Below are positions 56,809 to 64,000 of a stretch of 64,000 nt of DNA, piece after piece. The notes below the pieces were generated by a model, which saw only the letters and a program-made list of their open reading frames with translations, was not told the origin of the DNA and did not search any database. The translations under genes and the position numbers were made by a program. Each line of letters begins with the position of its first letter. The first letter of the stretch is position 1. This stretch comes from Nocardioides sp. cx-173 (GTDB lineage: Bacteria; Actinomycetota; Actinomycetes; Propionibacteriales; Nocardioidaceae), in the NCBI RefSeq assembly GCF_021117365.1, contig NZ_CP088262.1, forward strand, positions 1,550,001 to 1,614,000, given 5' to 3'.

Positions 56809-57380
56809 TGGGCTTCTGGCAGGCGGTCATGGGCCGCTCCCGTCCCAAGCAGGCCGACCTCGATGCCCTGTTCCTGATCCCGAGTGCGGCGGTCACGCTC
56901 CAGACCGCGATCGGGCTGACCCCCACCGGAGTCGGCTCGGTCTGCTACCGAGCCGCGGACGGCGCCGGCTTCGCCGAGACCCAGAGCGACGTGGTGGAGC
57001 TCATCACCGGCGCCGTCGACGCGCCGGAGGTGGCGGTGAGCCACGACGACTTCGGCTTCACCTGGCTGAGCGTCCACCGGCAGCCGGACGACATGGGCGG
57101 GCTCTGCACCGACCTGCACGCCGTCAACACCACCCTGGAGGCGGAGGGCTTCGGACCGTCGTTGCTGTGCTCGCTGGTGCCGTTCGCCGACTCCGCCGGC
57201 CGCCGCGTGGGGCTGGTCTACCTCTACAAGCAGTCGTCCTTCTACGCGTTCGCCCCCACGGGGCCGCAGCAGCGCGACAACCTGCTGGAGATCCAGGTGC
57301 GCGACACGCTGCGCGACGAGATCCCGATGGAGCAGGACCTCTCCCGCTGGCTCGCGCTCTGGGGCGCCCCCGGCCTGTGA
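56808..57380 (+). CDS. PspA-associated protein PspAB
   Basis: A 190-residue soluble protein: MGFWQAVMGRSRPKQADLDALFLIPSAA, then VSHDDFGFTWLSVHR and VGLVYLYKQSSFYAFAP, matching the PspAB family that occurs with PspA and HtpX in actinobacteria. No catalytic motif is visible. ATG overlaps the htpX stop by 1 nt (TGATG). It is the last gene of the cluster. Confidence 0.85.
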   Translation: MGFWQAVMGRSRPKQADLDALFLIPSAAVTLQTAIGLTPTGVGSVCYRAADGAGFAETQSDVVELITGAVDAPEVAVSHDDFGFTWLSVHRQPDDMGGLCTDLHAVNTTLEAEGFGPSLLCSLVPFADSAGRRVGLVYLYKQSSFYAFAPTGPQQRDNLLEIQVRDTLRDEIPMEQDLSRWLALWGAPGL

Positions 57381-57403
57381 CCGGATCCCCGGCGGGGAGC
57401 CGG
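57381..57403. terminator. hairpin between pspAB and nadA
   Basis: A 10-bp stem (CCGGATCCCC with GGGGAGCCGG, one mismatch, 3-base loop) begins right after the pspAB stop, between convergent genes. No U-run. Confidence 0.45.
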
Positions 57404-57429
57404 GTAGGCCCGCCGGGTGAACGCGCCCG

Positions 57430-58623
57430 CTAGTCCTTGTGGGAGCGGCCCGGCAGGTCGAGCATCCGCTGCAGGGCGACCAGGGCGTCGCGCTCGGTGT
57501 CGTCGTCCACGTCGATCTGGTTGACCACGATCCCGTTGACCAGCGACTCCAGCGCCCACACCAGGTGCGGCAGGTCGATCCGGTTCATCGTCGAGCAGTA
57601 GCAGACGTTCTTCTCGAGGAAGACGATGTTCTTGTCGGGGTGGTCCTGCGCCAGCCGCTTGACCAGGTTGAGCTCGGTGCCGATCGCCCAGCTGGTGCCC
57701 GCCGGCGCGGCCTCGATGGTCTTGATGATGAACTCGGTCGAGCCGACCAGGTCGGCCTTGAGCACGACCTCGTGGGTGCACTCGGGGTGCACCAGGACCT
57801 GGATGTCGGGGACCGTCGCGCGCAGGGTGTCGATGACCTCCGGGCTGAAGCGGCCGTGCACGGAGCAGTGGCCCTTCCACAGGATCATCGTCGCGTCGAC
57901 GAGCTGCTGGGTGGTCAGGCCGCCGTTGGGCTGCTGGGGGTCCCACACCACGCAGTCCTCCAGCGTGAGGCCCATCTTGAGCACCGCGGTGTTGCGGCCC
58001 AGGTGCTGGTCGGGGAAGAACAGCACCTTGCCCCGGCGCCCGTCGGCGGCCAGGTCCTGCTTCTGGTCGAAGGCCCACTCCAGCGCCGTCTCGGCGTTGG
58101 AGGAGGTGCACACGATGCCGCCGTTGCGGCCGCAGAACGCCTTGATGTCGGCGCTGGAGTTCATGTAGGTCACCGGGACGACGGCGTCCTGGACGCCGGC
58201 CACGGCGAGCGCGTCCCACGCGTCCTCCACCTGGGAGAGCACCGCCATGTCGGCCATGGAGCACCCCGCGGAGAGGTCGGGCAGCACGACCCGCTGGTGC
58301 GGCCCGGTGAGGATGTCGGCGGACTCGGCCATGAAGTGCACGCCGCAGAAGACGATGTACTCCGCCTCCGGGCGGCCCGCGGCGTCGCGGGCCAGCTTGA
58401 ACGAGTCCCCGGTGACGTCCGCGAACTGGATGACCTCGTCGCGCTGGTAGTGGTGCCCGAGCACGAACACCCGGTCGCCGAGAGCCTCCTTGGCGGCGCG
58501 GGCCCGCTCGACCAGGGCGGGGTCCGAGGCCTCGGGCAGGTCGCCGGGGCACTCGACGCCGCGCTCGGAGGAGAGGTCCACGCCTCGGCCGAGCGGCAGG
58601 AGGGGCAGGTCGACGGTCGTCAT
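57430..58623 (-). CDS. nadA: quinolinate synthase NadA
   Basis: A 397-residue [4Fe-4S] enzyme condensing iminoaspartate and dihydroxyacetone phosphate into quinolinate for NAD. It has LGHHYQRDEVIQFAD, VFCGVHFMAESADIL, PDLSAGCSMADM, HPECTHEV and EKNVCYCSTMNRIDLP with the cluster cysteines. nadB and nadC, usually adjacent, are not in the window. A leaderless -10 box precedes the ATG. Confidence 0.95.
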   Translation of the reverse strand: MTTVDLPLLPLGRGVDLSSERGVECPGDLPEASDPALVERARAAKEALGDRVFVLGHHYQRDEVIQFADVTGDSFKLARDAAGRPEAEYIVFCGVHFMAESADILTGPHQRVVLPDLSAGCSMADMAVLSQVEDAWDALAVAGVQDAVVPVTYMNSSADIKAFCGRNGGIVCTSSNAETALEWAFDQKQDLAADGRRGKVLFFPDQHLGRNTAVLKMGLTLEDCVVWDPQQPNGGLTTQQLVDATMILWKGHCSVHGRFSPEVIDTLRATVPDIQVLVHPECTHEVVLKADLVGSTEFIIKTIEAAPAGTSWAIGTELNLVKRLAQDHPDKNIVFLEKNVCYCSTMNRIDLPHLVWALESLVNGIVVNQIDVDDDTERDALVALQRMLDLPGRSHKD

Positions 58624-58630
58624 GGCAGCG

Positions 58631-58636
58631 ATCCTA
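58631..58636 (-). promoter_or_regulatory. -10 box of nadA (leaderless type)
   Basis: TAGGAT on the minus strand ends 7 nt before ATG 58623. Confidence 0.45.
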
Positions 58637-58655
58637 GTTCGGTGTGGCCGGGGTC

Positions 58656-59534
58656 TCAGAGCAGGGCACCGTGGTGAACGTAGGGCGAGGGCGGGCTCAT
58701 TCCCCGCAGCGCGAGGTAGCCCTCCGTGCGCAGCTCGAGCCGGGCGGCGAGGCCGACGTCGATCGCCCACTCGTTGGCGTCGGTGAGGTGGGCAACGGTG
58801 TGCTCGGCGCCGCCGTCGGCGATCGCCGCCCACAGCAGCCGCGTGGCCGCGGCGCGGGTGGTGGCCGCGAGCAGCTCCACCCGGCCCTCGGCGAGGTAGG
58901 CGTAGCCCGAGCCGGTCGTGGAGTCCGACACGATCGGACGCCACAGCCGCTGCATCAGCTCGTGGTTCGGCCCGTGCGCCGCGCCGCGGACCTGCCGGTC
59001 GATGGAGTTCATGAGGTCGGTGTCGGCCGCCGAGCCGTCGCGCACCTTCTCGATGACCGGGATCGCGGAGCGGTCGACCGTGCCGGTGAGGTGCATCTGG
59101 GGGTGCAGCGAGAAGCCGGCCAGGCGGTAGCGGCGGACCGCCCGGGGGTCGCTCGAGGCCGACAGCATGCCGCGCAGGCAGCCGCGGCCGTGGTGCAGCG
59201 CCGCGTCGAGCAGCTGCTTGCCGATGCCGCGCGACTGCAGATCCGGCCGGACGGCGTACGTCGCGAGACACCAGGTCTTGTCGCGCACGAAGGAGGTCGC
59301 CATCCCGATCATCCCGGTGTCGTCGTCGGCCACCCAGCAGCCGCCCGGGTCGGTCTCGAGGAGATGGTGGGTGCGGGTCAGCCAGTCGGCCCGGCGTACG
59401 CCGGATCGCGGCTGCGGCTCGGGGTCGCAGAGGCGACGGGTCCGGCGGTCGAACTCCACGAAGCACTGCGCGCTCAGCCGCTCCGCTACGGGCACGTCGT
59501 CGGGTCGCATCGGCCGGATCGTCACCTCGGTCAC
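58656..59534 (-). CDS. GNAT family protein with C-terminal extension
   Basis: A 292-residue protein. The N-terminal GNAT domain has VTIRPMRPDDVPVAERLSAQCF and AVRPDLQSRGIGKQLLDAALHHG. Residues 165-290 form a second, GNAT-like or sterol-carrier-like part (ELLAATTRAAATRLLWAAIADGG). It is a tandem-domain acetyltransferase of unknown acceptor. GTG start with TAGGCT 6 nt upstream. Confidence 0.87.
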   Translation of the reverse strand: MTEVTIRPMRPDDVPVAERLSAQCFVEFDRRTRRLCDPEPQPRSGVRRADWLTRTHHLLETDPGGCWVADDDTGMIGMATSFVRDKTWCLATYAVRPDLQSRGIGKQLLDAALHHGRGCLRGMLSASSDPRAVRRYRLAGFSLHPQMHLTGTVDRSAIPVIEKVRDGSAADTDLMNSIDRQVRGAAHGPNHELMQRLWRPIVSDSTTGSGYAYLAEGRVELLAATTRAAATRLLWAAIADGGAEHTVAHLTDANEWAIDVGLAARLELRTEGYLALRGMSPPSPYVHHGALL

Positions 59535-59540
59535 GGCGCC

Positions 59541-59546
59541 AGCCTA
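59541..59546 (-). promoter_or_regulatory. -10 box of the GNAT gene (leaderless type)
   Basis: TAGGCT on the minus strand ends 6 nt before GTG 59534. CCTAGG at its centre is symmetric and could also serve the divergent glycerate kinase. Confidence 0.45.
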
Positions 59547-59568
59547 GGTGTCGGCCAGGATGGGGCCC

Positions 59569-60654
59569 ATGCGAGTCCTGGTGGCGCCCGACAAGTTCGC
59601 CGGCACGCTCACGGCGGTCGAGGCGGCCCGCGCCATCGCGGCCGGCTGGGCGCGGCGGGCGCCCGGCGATGAGCTCGACCTGGCCCCGATGTCGGACGGG
59701 GGGCCCGGGTTCGTCGACGTCCTGCACGAGACGCTGGGCGGGGAGCTCCTGGCGGTGACCGTGAGCGGGCCGTTCGGGGCGCCGACGCCGGCGACGGTGC
59801 TCGTGGTCGGCGACACCGCCTACGTCGAGAGCGCCCAGGCCTGCGGCCTGCCGCTGGTGGCCGGCCGGGACGCCGAGCGCGCCACCACGACCGGGGTCGG
59901 TGAGCTGGTGCTGGCCGCGGCCGCGACCGGGGCGAGCACCGTCGTGGTCGGGCTCGGCGGCAGCGGCACCAACGACGGCGGCGCCGGGCTCCTGTCCGCG
60001 CTGGGCGCCACCGCGGACGGCGTCCTCGACGCCGGACCGGCCGCGTTCGGCGACCTGGGCACCGTCGACCTGGCACCGGCCCGCGCCCGGGTCGCTGGCC
60101 TGCGCCTGGTCGTCGCGACCGACGTCGACATCCCGCTGGCCGGGCTGTTCGGGGCGACCAAGACCTTCGGGCCGCAGAAGGGCATCGTCGAGGACCGGCT
60201 GGTGACCGTGGACGGGTGGCTGGAGCGGTTCGCGGCCGCGGCCGACCGTCGTACGGCGCTGGAGAAGGGGGCCGGCGCCGCCGGTGGCCTCGGCTTCGCG
60301 CTGCTGTGTCTCGGTGGAGTGCGCGAGCCGGGCATCGAGCTGGTCACGGCGGCGGTGGGCCTGGCCGAGCGGGCGCGCAGAGCCGACCTGGTCCTGACCG
60401 GGGAGGGGGCCTTCGACTTCTCCAGCCGCTCCGGCAAGGTGCCCTACGGCGTCGCGGCGGTCGCACAGGAGGCCCTGCGGCCGTGCGTCGCGCTGGCCGG
60501 GCAGGTGCTCGTCGGCTCCCGCGAGATGCGCGCCCTCGGCGTCGAGTCGGCCCACTCCCTGGTCGACCTGGTGGGGGAGGAGCGCGCCTTCGCCGACCCG
60601 GCCGGCTCCCTGGAGGCCCTCGCGGAGCGCGTCGCCCGCACCTGGTCCCGATGA
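59569..60654 (+). CDS. glycerate kinase
   Basis: A 361-residue kinase of the GlxK/COG1929 family phosphorylating glycerate. It starts MRVLVAPDKFAGTLTAVEAA and has LDLAPMSDGGPGFVDVL, VVGLGGSGTNDGGAG and GAFDFSSRSGKVPYGVA. In-frame ATG codons at 59548 and 59560 are alternative starts; 59569 matches homologue N-termini. Confidence 0.93.
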   Translation: MRVLVAPDKFAGTLTAVEAARAIAAGWARRAPGDELDLAPMSDGGPGFVDVLHETLGGELLAVTVSGPFGAPTPATVLVVGDTAYVESAQACGLPLVAGRDAERATTTGVGELVLAAAATGASTVVVGLGGSGTNDGGAGLLSALGATADGVLDAGPAAFGDLGTVDLAPARARVAGLRLVVATDVDIPLAGLFGATKTFGPQKGIVEDRLVTVDGWLERFAAAADRRTALEKGAGAAGGLGFALLCLGGVREPGIELVTAAVGLAERARRADLVLTGEGAFDFSSRSGKVPYGVAAVAQEALRPCVALAGQVLVGSREMRALGVESAHSLVDLVGEERAFADPAGSLEALAERVARTWSR

Positions 60655-60674
60655 GGGGTGCGGGGAATAACCCG

Positions 60675-60715
60675 CCGTGTGCGAGGATTGGCAGAGGTAA
60701 GAAACCCGCACACGG
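60675..60715 (+). promoter_or_regulatory. leader hairpin upstream of the A-type carrier gene
   Basis: CCGTGTGCG (60675-60683) and CGCACACGG (60707-60715) pair perfectly over a 23-base loop, ending directly before the TGGGAG ribosome site and 15 nt before ATG 60730. It could be a leader structure or a regulator site. Confidence 0.5.
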
Positions 60716-60729
60716 ACTGGGAGTCACAC

Positions 60730-61092
60730 ATGACCGAGCAGGTCGATACCACCACTGAGCGTCGCACGGACCAGATCAACCTGAGCCCGGTGGCGGCCGC
60801 CAAGGTGCAGAGCCTCCTCGCGCAGGAGGGTCGTGACGACCTCCAGCTGCGCATCTCGGTGCAGCCCGGCGGCTGCAGCGGCCTGCGCTACCAGCTGTTC
60901 TTCGACGAGCGCAGCCTGGACGGCGACGTCGTCACCGACTTCGACGGCGTCAGCGTCGTCGTCGACCGGATGAGCGTCCCCTACCTCAACGGCGCGATGA
61001 TCGACTTCGTCGACAGCATCGAGAAGCAGGGCTTCACGATCGACAACCCCAACGCCACGGGCTCGTGCGCGTGCGGAGACTCCTTCCACTGA
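60730..61092 (+). CDS. erpA: A-type iron-sulfur carrier (ErpA/IscA family)
   Basis: A 120-residue protein that delivers Fe-S clusters to apo-enzymes. Three ligands are visible: Cys49 in GGCSGL, and Cys113 and Cys115 in GSCACGDSF. The start ATG 60730 follows TGGGAG. Possible clients in this window are NadA, IspG and the molybdopterin oxidoreductase. Confidence 0.93.
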   Translation: MTEQVDTTTERRTDQINLSPVAAAKVQSLLAQEGRDDLQLRISVQPGGCSGLRYQLFFDERSLDGDVVTDFDGVSVVVDRMSVPYLNGAMIDFVDSIEKQGFTIDNPNATGSCACGDSFH

Positions 61093-61122
61093 TCACCACC
61101 GCGCAGCGGATGCGATGATGGT

Positions 61123-61178
61123 GGTCGAGCAGCGACCGCGGCTGAGGCACGAAGCCGCGACGGAGCGTGTCGAGACCC
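61123..61178. repeat. imperfect intergenic palindrome
   Basis: GGTCGAG opens and GTCGAGACC closes an element with a perfect inner stem CGCGGCT (61137-61143)/AGCCGCG (61153-61159). It resembles a dispersed repeat I associate with Nocardioides intergenic DNA; GGTCGAG-like fragments also occur near 1712 and 10770. Confidence 0.45.
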
Positions 61179-61217
61179 CGTGAGCCGCGAAGCAGCCTGA
61201 AGCAACGAGCACCAAGC

Positions 61218-61251
61218 AACAGCCCCCCGCCGTGACCGGCGGGGGGCTGTT
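61218..61251. terminator. strong terminator
   Basis: A perfect 15-bp stem (ACAGCCCCCCGCCG plus outer A-T) with loop TGAC, followed by CGGTCT. It lies 125 bp after the Fe-S carrier gene and 55 bp past the end of the convergent small gene. Confidence 0.75.
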
Positions 61252-61306
61252 CGGTCTCAACAGGCCTAGGGAGAGGAGGGGTCGGCCTGTCGAGGTCGTG
61301 GGCCCC

Positions 61307-61537
61307 TCAGTCGAGGTGCAGGTGCAAGGCGTTGGCGATGCGGGTGGCCGCGTCGGAGATCCGGATCTCCCGCTTGGGGAGCTCGCGTGGGAAGTCCGCG
61401 AAGTGGATGCTGGGCGCCGGGCGGGCGGCCGCCGCGGCGGCGCGGGCCAGATGCGACTCCAGCCGCAGTCGGCGACCGGCGGCCTCGCAGTCGGCGCGCA
61501 TCTCCTGCGGGCTGGTGAGCTCCTCGTAAGGCGTCAT
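61307..61537 (-). CDS. small uncharacterised protein
   Basis: A 76-residue basic protein with no recognised domain: PYEELTSPQEMRADCEAAG, an alanine-rich helix (ESHLARAAAAAARPAP) and PKREIRISDAATRIANALHLHL. A leaderless-type -10 box TAGCGT ends 6 nt before its ATG, the same arrangement as the neighbouring genes, which supports it as real. It is divergent from the sugar kinase. Confidence 0.62.
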   Translation of the reverse strand: MTPYEELTSPQEMRADCEAAGRRLRLESHLARAAAAAARPAPSIHFADFPRELPKREIRISDAATRIANALHLHLD

Positions 61538-61543
61538 GCGTCG

Positions 61544-61592
61544 ACGCTATTGGCTACTCCCGCGTAGTCCCAGCGGTACCCGTGGGTAGTGT
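61544..61592. promoter_or_regulatory. divergent leaderless -10 boxes
   Basis: TAGCGT (61549-61544, minus) ends 6 nt before ATG 61537; TAGTGT (61587-61592, plus) ends 8 nt before ATG 61601. Confidence 0.45.
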
Positions 61593-61600
61593 TCGGTGTC

Positions 61601-62584
61601 ATGTCGACCTCCGGTTCGCTGCTCATCGCAGGCTCCATCGCCTCCGACCACCTGATGACGTTCGCCGGGAAGTTCGAGGACTCGCTGGTCGTGGAGCAGC
61701 TCCACAACATCTCGGTCTCGTTCCTCGTCGAGGACCTCGAGATCCGCCGCGGCGGCGTCGCGCCCAACATGTGCTTCGGTCTGGGACGCCTCGGTCTGCG
61801 CCCGGTGCTGGTCGGCGCGGCCGGCGAGGACTTCGGCGACTACCGCTCCTGGCTCGAGCGCCACAACGTCGACTGCCACTCGGTGCACATCTCGACGACC
61901 AAGCACACCGCCCGCTTCGTCTGCACCACCGACCAGACGATGGCGCAGTTCGCGTCGTTCTACCCCGGTGCGATGAGCGAGGCCCGCCAGATCGAGCTGC
62001 AGCCGATCGTGCAGCGCGTCGGCGAGCCGGCGTACGTGCTGATCGGCGCCGACGACCCCGACGCCATGCGCCGCCACACCCACGAGTGCCGTCAGCGCGC
62101 CTACCCGTTCATCTCCGACTGCTCCCAGCAGCTGGCCTTCTCCGACGGCGAGCTGATCCGCGACCTGATCGACGGCGCCGCGATCCTGTTCTCCAACGAG
62201 TACGAGTCGCACATGATCGAGCAGAAGACCGGCTGGTCCGCCGAGGAGGTGCTCTCCCGCGTCGGCACCCAGGTGACCACGCTCGGCGCCCAGGGCGTGC
62301 GGATCACCCGCGAGGGCGAGGACGCCATCGAGATCGCGGCGGCCAAGGGGGTCGTGGCCGTGGAGCCGACCGGCGTCGGCGACGCGTTCCGGGCCGGCTT
62401 CCTCGCCGGCCTCAGCTGGGAGCTGCCGCTGGAGCGCGCCGCCCAGGTCGGCTGCGTGCTGGCGGCGTACGTCGTGGAGACCGTGGGCACCCAGGAGTAC
62501 ACGTTCACGCACCAGCAGTTCGTCGACCGCGTCGAGGGCTCCTACGGCTCCGAGGCCGCGAAGGACGTCGCCGCCCACCTCTGA
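61601..62584 (+). CDS. PfkB-family sugar/nucleoside kinase, adenosine kinase-like
   Basis: A 327-residue ribokinase-fold enzyme. Signatures are GSIASDHLMTFAGKFED, RRGGVAPNMCFGLGRLG and the anion hole/catalytic VEPTGVGDAFRAGFLAG (Asp in GVGDAF). It is similar to the actinobacterial adenosine kinase group. The ATG fits family N-termini; an earlier in-frame ATG lies at 61589. Leaderless -10 TAGTGT. Confidence 0.9.
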   Translation: MSTSGSLLIAGSIASDHLMTFAGKFEDSLVVEQLHNISVSFLVEDLEIRRGGVAPNMCFGLGRLGLRPVLVGAAGEDFGDYRSWLERHNVDCHSVHISTTKHTARFVCTTDQTMAQFASFYPGAMSEARQIELQPIVQRVGEPAYVLIGADDPDAMRRHTHECRQRAYPFISDCSQQLAFSDGELIRDLIDGAAILFSNEYESHMIEQKTGWSAEEVLSRVGTQVTTLGAQGVRITREGEDAIEIAAAKGVVAVEPTGVGDAFRAGFLAGLSWELPLERAAQVGCVLAAYVVETVGTQEYTFTHQQFVDRVEGSYGSEAAKDVAAHL

Positions 62585-62590
62585 GGGCGG

Positions 62591-62824
62591 TCAGGACCGG
62601 CGGCGCACCAGGAACCGGGGCGCGCCGTCGTCGGCGGTGTCCTGCCCGACGTACTCCTGATCGCGCATCCGGCACCACGCCGGTACGTCGTAGCGTGCGG
62701 CGGGGTCATGGGCGACGACCGCGAGCAGCTCGCCCACCCCCACGTCGGCGAGGTGGCGGGCCAGCTCGATGATCGGCCGTGGGCAGGGTAGGTCGCGACA
62801 GTCCAGCTCGAGCGCCGGCGTCAC
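62591..62824 (-). CDS. TusA-family sulfur carrier
   Basis: A 77-residue protein with the CPRP motif (Cys14) in ELDCRDLPCPRPIIELARHLADVGVG, the persulfide-bearing site of TusA proteins. It starts at GTG overlapping the cysteine desulfurase stop by 4 nt, so the desulfurase is its natural sulfur donor. The acceptor is unknown. Confidence 0.88.
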   Translation of the reverse strand: MTPALELDCRDLPCPRPIIELARHLADVGVGELLAVVAHDPAARYDVPAWCRMRDQEYVGQDTADDGAPRFLVRRRS

Positions 62825-63930
62825 GGGCGCACGTCCGCCCTGATTTCGGCCACCGCGTCGGGCAGCACCGCGAGCAGGCGCTCCACCTCGTCGGCGGAGG
62901 CGTCCCGGCCGAGCGAGAGCCGCACGTTGCCATGGGTGAGCGCCCCCATCGCTGCCAGGACGTGGCTGGGCTCCAGGGTCGACGCGGTGCAGGCGGAGCC
63001 GCTGGCCACGGCGAAGCCGCGGCGGTCCAGAGCGTGCACCAGCGCCTCCCCGTCGACGTAGAGGAACGAGAACGTCACCAGGTGGGGGAGCCGGCCCACC
63101 GGGTCGCCGACGACGTCGGTGTCGGGGATCGCGGCCACGGCCGCACGGACCCGGTCGACCAGTGCCGTCTGGCGGGCCGCGGTCTCCTCGCGCTCCGCGA
63201 CGACGGCCTGGAGCGCCGCAGCCGCAGCCAGGGCGGCGGGCACGTTCTCGAACCCGCTCGCCCGCTCGTCCACGCGCTCGTCGCGGGGGAACGGACTGGT
63301 CCAGCGCACGCCCTTGCGGACCAGGAGCACCCCGACACCGGCCGGACCGCCCCACTTGTGCGCCGACGCCGCGGCTGCCGCCCATCCCGTGGGCAGGTCC
63401 AGGCGCCCGGCGCTAGCGCAGGCGTCCATGAACAGCGGCACCCCCTCGAGGCGCGCCGCCACCTCGGCCACCGGCTGCGTCGTGCCGACCTCGTGGTTTG
63501 CCGACTGCACGGCCACGACGGCGGCGCCGCTCGCGGCGGCGATGAGCTCGTCGGCCAGGACCCGCCCCTCGTGGTCCACGGGGGCGGCGAGGGTCTCCCC
63601 GGACGCCCACGCGGCCGCATGGAGCACCGCGGAGTGCTCGACCGCGCTGTGCACGATGCCGTCCGACACCCGCGACCGTGCTCGGTGCAGGCCGAGCAGC
63701 CCGCGGTGCACGGCCTCAGTCCCCGAGGCCGTGAAGGTCACCTCGTCCGGGCGGACCCCCAGGCTCTCGGCCACCACCGCGCGCGCGTTGTCGAGCAGCA
63801 GCCGCGCATTGCGACCCGGCCGGTGCAGGCGCCGCGGGTCGGCGTACCCCTGGTCCAGCGCCGCCAGGAACGTGTCGCGGGCCGCCGGGTGGAGGGGCTC
63901 GGCCGAGCCCGAGTCGAGATAGGCGGTCAC
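62821..63930 (-). CDS. cysteine desulfurase (class V aminotransferase)
   Basis: A 369-residue PLP enzyme of the IscS/NifS family. The PLP lysine is Lys192 in SAHKWGGPAGVG, the persulfide Cys is Cys314 in SGSACTAS, and SANHEVGTTQPV is the substrate loop. It supplies sulfur to TusA and possibly to Fe-S assembly. GTG start with TAGCCT 6 nt upstream. Confidence 0.93.
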   Translation of the reverse strand: MTAYLDSGSAEPLHPAARDTFLAALDQGYADPRRLHRPGRNARLLLDNARAVVAESLGVRPDEVTFTASGTEAVHRGLLGLHRARSRVSDGIVHSAVEHSAVLHAAAWASGETLAAPVDHEGRVLADELIAAASGAAVVAVQSANHEVGTTQPVAEVAARLEGVPLFMDACASAGRLDLPTGWAAAAASAHKWGGPAGVGVLLVRKGVRWTSPFPRDERVDERASGFENVPAALAAAAALQAVVAEREETAARQTALVDRVRAAVAAIPDTDVVGDPVGRLPHLVTFSFLYVDGEALVHALDRRGFAVASGSACTASTLEPSHVLAAMGALTHGNVRLSLGRDASADEVERLLAVLPDAVAEIRADVRP

Positions 63931-63936
63931 AGCAGG

Positions 63937-63942
63937 AGGCTA
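63937..63942 (-). promoter_or_regulatory. -10 box of the cysteine desulfurase operon (leaderless type)
   Basis: TAGCCT on the minus strand ends 6 nt before GTG 63930. Confidence 0.45.
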
Positions 63943-63979
63943 CCGGCGACCCGGTCGGTGACCGGAGGGGCGATTCGGA

Positions 63980-63985
63980 TAGTGT
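63980..63985 (+). promoter_or_regulatory. -10 box near the right edge
   Basis: TAGTGT, identical to the box before the sugar kinase, lies 15 nt from the window end and probably serves a plus-strand gene beyond it. A tusA-desulfurase pair next to respiratory oxidase genes is common, but the next gene is not visible. Confidence 0.35.
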
Positions 63986-64000
63986 TCTTCCTTGATGTGA

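Overview
The window is chromosomal DNA of a very GC-rich Gram-positive actinobacterium. Gene content and order (ispG-GNAT-proS, rimP-nusA-ylxR-infB-rbfA-truB-ribF, rpsO-pnp-M16 peptidase-dapB), frequent GTG starts, 4-bp ATGA/GTGA overlaps and family matches point to the Nocardioidaceae, most likely Nocardioides or a close relative; that placement is inferred from recognition, not from a search. I saw no transposase, integrase, phage gene, CRISPR array, tRNA or rRNA. No stretch of 300 bases or more lacks a gene.

Layout. 0-8.3 kb: a cut-off AraC-type regulator, an alpha/beta hydrolase, an ArsR-SRPBCC pair with a clear operator, a D-aminoacylase-like amidohydrolase, a DUF3311-symporter pair behind a CRP-like site, and a class III aminotransferase. 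8.3-24.7 kb: housekeeping genes, with the MEP pathway (dxr, ispG) flanking the site-2 protease rseP, then proS, an uncharacterised nuclease-like protein, a HAD hydrolase, two ferritin-like genes, and the transcription/translation cluster rimP to ribF. 24.7-37.9 kb: a block between ribF and rpsO holding a membrane protein, PTS genes (HPr, EIIA, 1-phosphofructokinase, DeoR-type regulator, divergent Enzyme I), a NarL-type two-component system, an MMPL transporter and two divergent molybdopterin enzymes. 37.9-46.5 kb: rpsO, pnp, an M16 peptidase, a SatD-like autoregulated pair, a methyltransferase, dapB and a secreted thermolysin-like protease. 46.6-50 kb: a zinc alcohol dehydrogenase divergent from a mannitol-type PTS permease. 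50-57.4 kb: azlCD with an acetyltransferase and an ATPase, an aldo/keto reductase, a DMT exporter, DUF3043, and the envelope-stress cluster pspA-pspAA-htpX-pspAB. 57.4-64 kb: nadA, a GNAT protein, glycerate kinase, an A-type Fe-S carrier, an adenosine-kinase-like sugar kinase, and a tusA-cysteine desulfurase pair.

How the genes fit together. EI, HPr and the mannitol EIICBA give a complete phosphorelay within the window, while the fructose-type EIIA lacks its EIIBC here. The cysteine desulfurase, TusA, A-type carrier and Fe-S enzymes (NadA, IspG, the molybdopterin oxidoreductase) form a sulfur and Fe-S theme.

Non-coding signals are the most unusual part. About twenty genes have a TANNNT -10 box ending only 6-8 nt before the start codon, so leaderless transcription looks common. 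Two families of compound intergenic palindromes each occur twice. A chain of three mini-ORFs joined by ATGA overlaps precedes infB. Several near-perfect operators (ArsR, SatD-type, CRP-like) can be read directly.
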